Shown here in pieces: positions 55,545 to 64,000 of a stretch of DNA of 64,000 nt. Source of the stretch: Mikania micrantha. Lineage: Eukaryota > Streptophyta > Magnoliopsida > Asterales > Asteraceae. Under the pieces are notes generated by a model. That model had not been told where the DNA came from and made no database searches. It saw only the letters and a list, made by a program, of their open reading frames with translations. How positions within the stretch are numbered: the first letter of the stretch is position 1; each line of letters starts with the position of its first letter. The position numbers and the translations under genes were made by a program. The stretch is taken from the NCBI GenBank assembly GCA_009363875.1, contig CM018696.1, forward strand, positions 17,993,475 to 18,057,474, written 5' to 3'.

Positions 55545-56410
55545 GTTAAATGTTCAGATGTCTTCTTTGAATAAAACAATCTTTGAAGTCTTGGTCCAAC
55601 TGGCATATAAGTCATCACCAACTTAGGCACCTTATTCCCTCTTTCCTTGTATCTATTTTCACTACATACTATACAACGATCCAAATCAGAAAATGGTCCT
55701 CTAAATAGTATGCAATGGTTTGTGCATACATGAATTTGTTCTGAGGGCAACTCTAGTAGCTTCAACATCTTTTTGGTCTCATAAAAGTTTGTAGGTAGCT
55801 TCTCACCATCGGGTAGACAATCTTTGATTATTGGAAGTAGTTTATCATATGTCGAGTCAGAAACATTGCACTCTGATTTCCAATGCAATAATCTAGTGGT
55901 GATGGAGAGTGTGCTAGCCTTTACGCACCCGGGCCATAAAGGCTCATCGGCTTGCCTTAACATGGTATAGAATGCCTCAGCGTTTTGATTTGGGTATTGT
56001 GGTCGTTGCTCATCAGAAGGATGATGATTTTGGTGCATGCTTTCCACAATCATGTCATTGTATCCAACAAAATCACCATGATGTTGAGACGGTATAGGGT
56101 TTGAGCATTGACGCACGTCTTGGGACGACACTGATTCACCATGGCAATACCATATCAAATAATTTTTCATGAACCCTTTTTTATATAGATCATACTCAAC
56201 CATATCTCTGTTTTTGTATTCTAGATTTTTGCATATGGTACACGGGCATCTAATTTCCAACACATCCACCCCTTCTATAGTTCGCCTTCGAATGTTTGTA
56301 GCGTTGGCATATGCAAAATCCAAGAAATAAGTAACATGTTGTTGAAATTCTGGATTGAAAAGACCATTCGATGTTCTCGTTCTATACATCCATTCTCTAT
56401 TTGATGTCAT
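55540..56410 (-). pseudogene. CACTA TNP2 transposase, N-terminal stub
   Basis: ATG chosen at 56410 (MTSNREWMYRTRTSNG); the longer upstream reading is hydrophobic, unlike the family. It has the transposase-associated domain (IRCPCTICKNLEY, DLYKKGFMKNYLIWY), then the TNP2 start (LPTNFYETKKMLKLL, HVCTNHCILFRGPF, CIVCSENRYKERG, RLQRLFYSKKTSEHLTWHA). It stops matching TNP2 at the TGGCACGCA that also opens exon a of the TNPA-like gene. About the first 300 residues are kept; the catalytic part is gone. It is similar in extent to the stub in the other CACTA element at 38938. Confidence 0.88.
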
Positions 56411-56579
56411 GATTTTTATCAAGCTAGAACAAATTCCCAAATTGTAAGAACTTACACTAAATATATACACAAAATGATTATAATTTATATTAAATATATA
56501 CACAACACAATCAAATTGGAACAAATATATAAAAAATAAAAAAAAATAGTTCTCAAATCTTGTACATCTAACCAACTCT

Positions 56580-58060
56580 GGTGAAGGTCATCTATAACCA
56601 AATTCCTTGTTTACTCATTTCATGTTGTCGCATAAAATGGAATAGCAAGAATTAAAATGGGTTACAAATGATGCATGACAACAAACTCCTTTGTCAAATT
56701 GAATTTGACCAATTTGTAGACCATATATCAGAGAACTTTGTGTTCTTATTTTAGACAATGAATGAACAAGGTAAGGTTTTTTCTTCTTTTATGTTATGCT
56801 CATGTATGAACTTGTAACTTACATTTTCTAAGAACTTGTAATCTGCAGATTGACTCTCAAATGCTTGATTTTTTCCTTGATCAAGTACTACGCTAAGCAT
56901 ATAAATTATGATCATTGTCATTGGTGCTACCAGATTTCAAAGCTTGAATCATTAATTCTTGATTGGATTTGTTTTATCTTTTTAATTGGGGTTCAAGATT
57001 TGTATATACAGTTGCCTTTTGGGAATCAAGATGCTTCTTAAAACTTTACTAGTTTGATGCATGATTCATGCCACTTGTTTATTTTATATAATTTGTTAAA
57101 TTTTAAAACTTTACAGGTTGAATTTGGTTTTTTTATAGGATCATATGGTTAACAGCAGAAAGTCAAAGTTCATGGAGGTGAAAAAAGATTTAAACTTTTA
57201 TTTAAGCACATTCAAAAAGAAGTGTGATTGATAGAAAGAAGTGTGCAGGTTTTAATCTAGGATTAAAAAAATGAAATATGTTTGAGAACTATTGTTATCC
57301 TTAATAACCCATTGCAACATGTCCCTCATACAAGGTATATCAAAACCAAACCTGGTCTAATCGAACACATTCTGCTTTTCATGTAAATTTATGATTTAGG
57401 ACACACCACCAATTAGTAAACAATCCAAACTGGCCCAATTACATGTGATGTAAAGAGGCTATAATGCATGTAAAATTGACAACAGTTTAAAATTTCTTAA
57501 AAATAATTTTGTTGCCAACGTAAGTTGGCAAATGGTCAAAAATTAAAGACAGGGAAAAAACCTAGTTCAATACCATCTAAACCCAAGTAAAAACAGGGGA
57601 AAAAACCTAGGTCAATACCACAAAAACCCATCCAACAAATTAACAATCAAAAACCCCTTGAAAACAGGTAAGAATTTCTTAATCGAACCTAGTAGTCAAA
57701 TAGATGAAAGCCGGCGAAAAGAGGAGATACGAAAGCCGACGAACCTGGTAACCAGTAGCTCGACACCACGGCAACTCGACGGTGCTGGGAAGTTTCGGAA
57801 TCAACAATGGTGGCTGCCGGATGGTGTTGCGTGCGCTTGGCAAAAGTAGGGGCAAAAGCTGGGAACGTGAGCCCTAATTTTTTTTTTGAAGATGAACGTG
57901 GGAATTGAAATGAGAGTTGGGGGTTGTCCTTTAAGTTTAATTTGGGATTGTGCTGATCAGATGTGGGTTTAAGAAAATAAAAATTTTAAACATAATAAAA
58001 ATTTTGAATAAACATTTAAAAAATGAGAGGTATAAAAAATTGAGAATGAGTCTATTCTAG
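56580..58060 (-). other. Non-coding interior of the CACTA element
   Basis: Between the TNP2 start and the subterminal repeats. No conserved frame. Likely promoter/leader of the transposase genes; no clear TATA box could be assigned. Confidence 0.5.
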
Positions 58061-58066
58061 GCTCTA

Positions 58067-59660
58067 ACATAAATAAAAAATAAGACTAAAAATTTGTGTT
58101 TATTTAGTTTTATATTTTTAATATATATATACACACACACATATATGTATATAAGTATATACGAATTTGTTTGTATACATGACCAACAACACATGTCATT
58201 TTTTAAATTCTGATGTTTATGATTTATTTTTTCGTGCGTATTCAAGTGCAAAATAGATAATGTGAAAAAACGATGTTAAGAGCGTAAAAAATAAAAAAAA
58301 AGGAAAACTTGTAGTAGGAATATCGTCGGAAAATTCCTACCACTTTCCAACAAAATGTTCACATTGGTCGGAAAACTGTCGGAAATTTCCGACCCTTTTC
58401 CAACAAAAACAATTCATTTTTTTGTTTTTCAAACTTTAGACATTGTTTTTTCATTTCATTTTTTTTAAACATTCATTATACATCATAAAAAACTTACCGT
58501 TGATAAATTAGAAGTGTTATACACATCCATGTATTTACGTGTGAGTATACTGTTAGAAACCAATAAAGTTTTATGTTTATAAGTATATATGAATTTGTTT
58601 GTTTACATGACCAACAACACATGTCATTTTTTAAATTATGATGTTTATAATTTATTTTTTCGTACGTATTCAAGGGGCAAAAAAGATAATGTGAAAAAAC
58701 GATGTTAAGAGCGTAAAAAATAAAAAAAGAAAAACATGTAGTCGGAAAGTAGTCGGAAAATTCCGACCACTTTCCAACAAAATGCTCACCTTGGTCGGAA
58801 AACTGTCGGAAACTTCCGACCCTTATCCAACTAAACAATTCATTTTTATTTGTTTTTCAAACTTTAGACATCGTTTTTTCATTTCATTTTTTTAAAAATT
58901 CATTATACATCATAAAAAACTTACCGTTGATAAATTAGAAGTGTTATACACATCCATGTATTTACGTGTGAGTATACTGTTAGAAACCAATAAAGTTTTA
59001 TGTTTATAAGTATATATGAATTTGTTTGTTTACATGACCAACAACCCATGTCATTTTTTAAATTCTGATGTTTATAATTTATTTTTTCGTACGTATTCAA
59101 GGGGCAAAAAGGATAATGTGAAAAAACGATGTTAAGAGCGTAAAAAATAAAAAAAGAAAAACATGTAGTCGGAAAATAGTCGGAAAATTCCGACCACTTT
59201 CCAACAAAATGCTCACCTTGGTCGGAAAACTGTCGGAAACCTCCGACCATTATCCAACTAAACAATTCATTTTTATTTGTTTTTCAAACTTTAGACATCG
59301 TTTTTTTATTTCATTTTTTTTAAACATTCATTATACATCATAAAAAACTTACCGTTGATAAATTAGAAGTGTTATACACATCCACGTATTTACGTGTGAA
59401 TATACTGTTAGAACCAATAAAGTTTTATGTTTATAAGTATATACGAATTTATTTGTTTACATGACCAACAACACATGTCATTTTTTAAATTATGTTGTTT
59501 ATAATTTATTTTTTCATACGTATTCAAGGGACAAAAAAGATGATGTGAAAAAACGATGTTAAAAGCGTCAAAAATAAAAAAAAGGAAAACTTGTAGTAGG
59601 AATATAGTCAGAAAATTCCTACCACTTTCCAACAAAATGTTCAGTTTGGTCGGAAAACTG
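58067..59660 (-). repeat. ~427-bp tandem repeats in the CACTA subterminal region
   Basis: Two adjacent units (58494-58920 and 58921-59347) are almost identical, with period 427. A more divergent unit precedes them (about 58067-58493, with an extra (CA)n/(AT)n) and a third similar one follows (about 59348-59660, truncated). Each carries GTCGGAAAATTCCGACC-type transposase-site motifs and a GACCAACAAC segment. Confidence 0.85.
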
Positions 59661-59890
59661 TCGGAATTTCAACTCTGAAGATATGAGCTTTTTTTTTGTC
59701 GGAATTTCGTCGGTACCTACCTAGAACTTTCCGACCAAAATTTGTTTTGTCGATAAATTGTCGGATTTTAAACACAAAAAATATGGGTTTCTTTGTTGTC
59801 AAAATTTGGTCGGAAAATAGTTGGAAACTTCCGACCATATTTTTTTGTCGGAAAATTTTGTTGGTAAATTCCAGTTTTCTAGTAGTGTTT

Positions 59891-62800
59891 TATTTAATAA
59901 GAGCCGACCTTGATTTATCATTATAGATGTGTGTGTAAAATTAGACGTCCATTAACAAAGTCACATGACGGTTGCTTAATCACGTTAATTTATTAATGTT
60001 ATTCTTTATCGTCTAATGCCGGTTTGTAAATTTTAGATGGTATGTGTGACAAGTAACACATATATATTTAACTCAATAGAATAGAAATATTTAATTTTTT
60101 TTCACCGGGTATGTTTTTTTGTTTGTTGTACTCTAGTCTTTCGAGTTTAACAAACTGATGTTAGAGCTGGACCAAGAAGAAGCAACAACAAAGCAAGCGA
60201 TGGTTGCAATCGGAGGATGTAATTTGAAGACCCTTTAACTCAAAATTATGTCCAATAACTGATCGCAAGAATCTTAACTGCATGGACCGGTTATGGTGTA
60301 GTTTCAAGTGTTCAAAGGAATTAAGAAATGTATGAAATCCTACATAGTCAGTTAAGATATCTGGGATGTTAATTGATCACGAACTAGCTCAAAATGACGT
60401 GAATGGTGCAATCCGTGTCATACCATGCGCCGCGTACGGAATCTAAGGCGTGGTGACGACTGATCGATTGAATCATGACTAAGATTAACGAAGGACAACC
60501 ACAACGTTTACTAGATTTCATAATGCTAATGTAGTTTAAATACATGTCATATCTAACTACCAAAATAAATACAACTAATCGACCTAAAAAATAATGTTTA
60601 CGAAATAAGAACAGACAAGATGATTAAACAAAAGGATTAAGTGAGTTTCTACTCCATCCTAACTTGTTTCTTAATCTTGTTCTATTTTAGCTAGGTCTCC
60701 TTAGTTGTCCCTGAATGTACCTATCTTTGATTACCTGAAACATGTAAAAAATATATGTCAACTACGAATAGTTGGTGAGATACATAGGTTTGGTACAAAA
60801 CAATAAAGATTTATGAACAATAAAGATTTATGAAACAAAGTGATAGAATAAATGAATGATGTACAACTCAAAGAATATATAACATAAGTGATGTAATATG
60901 TTGATTGTAACCCAAACTATCATCGGGTATAATGATGTGTCCAACTTACGATCAGGTCCCAAACTAAGTTTGGAGTTAGATCTAAAGTTGACATAATTGT
61001 GTCCAATACGGCCCATGGTAGCAAAGTTAATTAATACCAACTCTGTATTCCCAAGAATGCATCCAATATGGCCCATATTGTTAAAGTTAATTAACAACAA
61101 CTCCATATTGTCGTTTATGCGCCCAAATCTGCAGTTAGCTATAAAACAAATTTAAAGCTAACTCCGACCTTGTCGTAATGTGCCCGCTTTCCTTTGTTGT
61201 GATCACCTAGTACTAACGACATAATGAATGATGAACTTCAAGTCCAGAAAATTAAGAACATAGAATCTGTCCCTTGAAGTTCTTATGATGAATACAAGAT
61301 GTGAACAAGTTTGTTTACAACAATGATTACCATGTTACGGGGTCATGTTATATTTACGAAAAAAAAGTTGTACTAAGTTGTACTAAAGTATCTTGTTGAT
61401 GATAATGATGGATTCCATGACTATGTTGCAAAATGTTTCAAAGACTGTCATCTGAATCAATGAAAGGGTTTATGTTTGCCAACATAACTTGAAAAGTAGT
61501 TTAATGAAAAACCAAGTAAGGATTTGACACCTCAAAAGTTCATAGTCACATGTATCACCCCAAAGAGTTTCAAATAAGAAAATATGGGCTATGATCTCAC
61601 CTTAATTTGCTGTGCAAATGGAATTGTGTATGATTATCGATGTTCTTGCTCGTTGGTGTGATTTGTTGTATTCAAAACTCTATGTTAAATTTGACATGTC
61701 TTAGGATTATAAGTATTTCGTTTTAACTTAAGTTTGAAGGTCGAAATGTTAATTATACAATTTGCTTTAATGTTATCCTTATAGTATGAATGATGGTTCA
61801 TGTATGGATATTCTCGATGGACACACTATGTTATCTCACCCATGTAGTAACCAACTTGAGCTTATCCATAAACTCGTGACCAGAGGACTTGTAAAGTTAT
61901 TAGAATAATTTAGAATTCATGTTTAAGTCAATGGCATGTGCTTTACTTTGGAAAATATAGTACATGTATCACCATGCATACCAATTGTTATACATGAGGT
62001 TGTTAAGTTACTGAAATCCATGTGACCTTGATATCTTTACTAATTGCATGTACTAATCCTTATTATGATCTCTTGAGTTATGGATAAGGTTGACTAGGCT
62101 CAATTTCGGAAAATTTTCAAGTAATGATCATCTAGAGTCGAGTGAAGGCTCAATCCCCACACACGACCCCCACTTGGGTTCCCTCGGTTGTTTAATATTT
62201 TTGATTCATGGCTATCCTCTACCCTTATAACGTTTAGAACACTTGGATATGGTTAAGTTATTAGTATCGACGGGTTGGGGAGGATGAGGGATAGTGTCGA
62301 CACTACACTTTCGATAACAAGTGTTATCGGCTCAAGTATGGCCCATCGATACTAATAGTATCGATGGTATCTTACAACCAATCCCTCGGTCATCAATCTT
62401 GTTAGTTTCGATGGTTTCCCAACTTATTCTCCTTGGATGACATCAAATAAATAGTGTCAATGGTCTGAGGATGATAATGAGGTCGTTGAGATTGATAGTA
62501 TCGATGATAGTTAAGCCGGTTCAAAGAGTGCCCATCGATACTACTAGTATCGATGGTGTGTTAGATTCGATGTTATGGCTTCCGAACTTGTTAGTATCGA
62601 TGGTGGTTCAACCCAGCTTCTTGGAGGATGTCGAACATAGCAATATCGATGATCCCTTGGTAAATTTGAAACCATCGAACTTACTAATGTCGATGAAAGT
62701 TAGCTGCTACCACCACCCTCCATCGATACTAACTTCACCATTGTTCTTCCATCGATACTAGGTTCTTCGAACTCCAACATCTTTGTCAGCTATCATACAC

Positions 62801-63200
62801 CTAATACAATATCATCCAAGGTTTCCTAGGGTCATTTTGTGGCTAGTTATTGAGTTTAGAAGATTGAAAAACTGGTTTTATGTTCAAAGGTTTATGGGTT
62901 GATGAAAACCCTAAAAATCTGAACCATTCCTCTAGCTTCTTGATCGTTTGAGCTCATTGAAAGGCGGATCCTTTGCAATTCTAGCTTCCATTTGTTGAGA
63001 GGATCGTTTAGACAGCAAGAACACTCAATTTGGTGACATTTTGGATAGGTACAGTGTTGGTTTTCTAGTGAGAGAGTCTAGAGAGAGAGAGAGGAGACGA
63101 ATTTTAGTGAGAGAAAGTGATGAAATCAACCATAAATGATAGGTAGGAGAGGGAGCGAAGGCTTTTACATCCCATATCGTTACGCATGTGTTCAGGTTCG
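59891..63200 (-). mobile_element. Probable LTR-type sequence, minus strand
   Basis: No coding sequence. On the minus strand, order and motifs resemble the other LTRs: GATGTAAAAGCCTTCGCTCCC near 63160, splice-rich leader-like sequence, ATCGATACTA motif array at 62259-62765, and hairpins with a ~65-bp repeated CCAATATGGCCC/AGTTAATTAAC module at 60890-61160. ATCTCACCAACTATTCG near 60780 resembles ACTCACCAACTTTGTG at 45720 in the solo LTR. I did not find both termini or a TSD, so limits are open. Confidence 0.4.
62259..62765 (-). repeat. TAGTATCGATGG motif cluster with palindromes
   Basis: More than ten copies of TAGTATCGATGG or its complement CCATCGATACTA, some degenerate. Two pairs form near-perfect palindromes, CCATCGATACTA-N-TAGTATCGATGG, at about 62343-62368 and 62530-62555. 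Spacing is irregular (about 25-70 bp), so this is a dispersed motif cluster and not a tandem array. Confidence 0.85.
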
Positions 63201-64000
63201 ACGGGTTTCGCGTTAATGCGTTATTTTACGAATGTAACATAAGCTTTACATATTTAAAAGCATGGTTTTATTTTACCATTTTTAAGTGGTAATTCATAAT
63301 AAATATTTTAAGTTGAATATTATTATTATTTTAGTTTCGAAAACGTTTAATTTAAATAGTTTCTCAGAACATATAACCTTCGCGCATATTTGTACTAATC
63401 GTCACTCATACGAACACGACGAAAGTTTTATTTTCTGTTTTGGTTTTCTAATTATAAGATATCTTTCAAAATGTTAAACCCACAGATATATTCATGTGAA
63501 TCGTCATTCCTACGAATACGCTGTCAGTTTAATATTCTAGAACGTTATCCACTATTGTTTTGTATTTAGCATCCTCACAACCGTTTATGTTTCAACGTTG
63601 GTGTATTTTTTTTACATGCCTTATTTTGTTGAGTTTTCAGACATCAAATTCCTCATTACCGAGTAATCTTATGCCAAAACCGTTATGTTTTTGTTATACG
63701 TTTACTCATTATTATTGAATTTCACACTGCTATTGAAAAACGAACTTATAACTACATGCAAGTATTTACAAGTATCGTCCGTACATTGCCTACTGTGCAA
63801 ATGTTACAATTCACAACTGGAAAGGGAAGCTGGTCAAGCCCTATTTATCATCTAAGATAACAATTGAAAAAGATATGTTCAAACTGTTGGACTTAAGCTT
63901 GATATCATGGGTTTAATACAAGAACTGTTTAGTGATTGTTATAAATATATTTGGTATGGTAATAGGTCAAACATAATCTATGGTTAGTTTGGTAGTTATA
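63201..64000. other. Unassigned, LTR-like composition
   Basis: CG-containing AT-rich sequence (GAACACGACGAAAG, CGAATACGCTG, CCGTTATG) similar in texture to 200-540 at the window start. No gene, terminal repeat or TSD recognised. Confidence 0.35.

Larger units (their letters stand above)
52458..59887 (-). mobile_element. CACTA (En/Spm) transposon, 7.43 kb, with TNPA-like gene
   Basis: Termini CACTACTAGGAAAC and ...CCAGTTTTCTAGTAGTG, with a 3-bp TSD, TTT (52455-52457, 59888-59890). Subterminal regions are dense in TTCCGAC/GTCGGAA (52478-52860 and 58310-59870). Genes run on the minus strand: a TNP2 N-terminal stub (56410 to about 55540), then a TNPA-like gene to 53125. A tandem array of ~427-bp repeats occupies 58067-59660. 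56580-58060 is non-coding. The middle and C-terminal parts of TNP2 are deleted. Confidence 0.93.

Noticed and set aside
58494..59635. Three similar ~114-aa frames as a gene family
   Set aside because: They are the same stretch of the 427-bp tandem repeat read three times; the composition is AT-driven and without domains.

Overview
The window is a plant nuclear intergenic region. Retrotransposons carry plant-type tRNA-iMet primer sites and a chromodomain integrase, there are CACTA, hAT, PIF/Harbinger and Mutator-type DNA elements, tRNA-derived SINEs, and one intron-containing phytocyanin gene. A eudicot is likely; an Asteraceae-like genome is my impression from the repeat families and is not proven. 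Only one ordinary host gene was found, an early nodulin-like protein with two exons at 49307-50197. Most of the rest is nested transposable elements. In many cases I could place their ends by finding the target-site duplication (TSD).

Layout. 1-1354: the right part of an LTR. 1355-13704: a minus-strand array of Tekay-like Ty3/gypsy sequence, made of a truncated internal region (1355-3949), a shared LTR (3950-6343), a full internal region with an unbroken 1541-aa polyprotein (6344-11310) and a second LTR (11311-13704). Repeats are offset by 7361 bp. 13705-18439: remains of CACTA-type ends, including a ~70-bp repeat array. 18554-23305: a cluster of Mutator-type and hAT miniature elements, including a 1.4-kb near-palindrome. 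24000-25045: a CACTA end and a SINE-like piece. 25351-28610: a Harbinger element abutting a dead LINE that carries two further DNA elements, then a possible exon split by a hAT element. 28621-34058: AT-rich foldback elements and a SINE. 35356-37494 and 43860-46021: two solo LTRs with TSDs. 37665-42445: a CACTA element with a truncated TNP2. 46074-48973: a hAT MITE, LTR-like sequence, a small retroposon and a Mutator-type MITE. 49307-50197: the host gene. 50557-51606: a SINE and a MITE. 52458-59887: a larger CACTA element with a TNP2 stub and a nearly complete TNPA-like gene. 59891-64000: LTR-like sequence, probably minus strand.

No new multi-gene system was found. The most unusual signal is in the LTRs. 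Several divergent LTRs carry runs of short hairpins at a similar distance from their 3' end, and short self-complementary motifs near their 5' end. The motif sequences differ between LTRs while the self-complementarity is kept. How the parts work together: the intact TNPA-like gene could in principle act on other CACTA ends, the Tekay polyprotein has a changed reverse-transcriptase active site and may depend on other copies, and the SINEs and MITEs are non-autonomous passengers.
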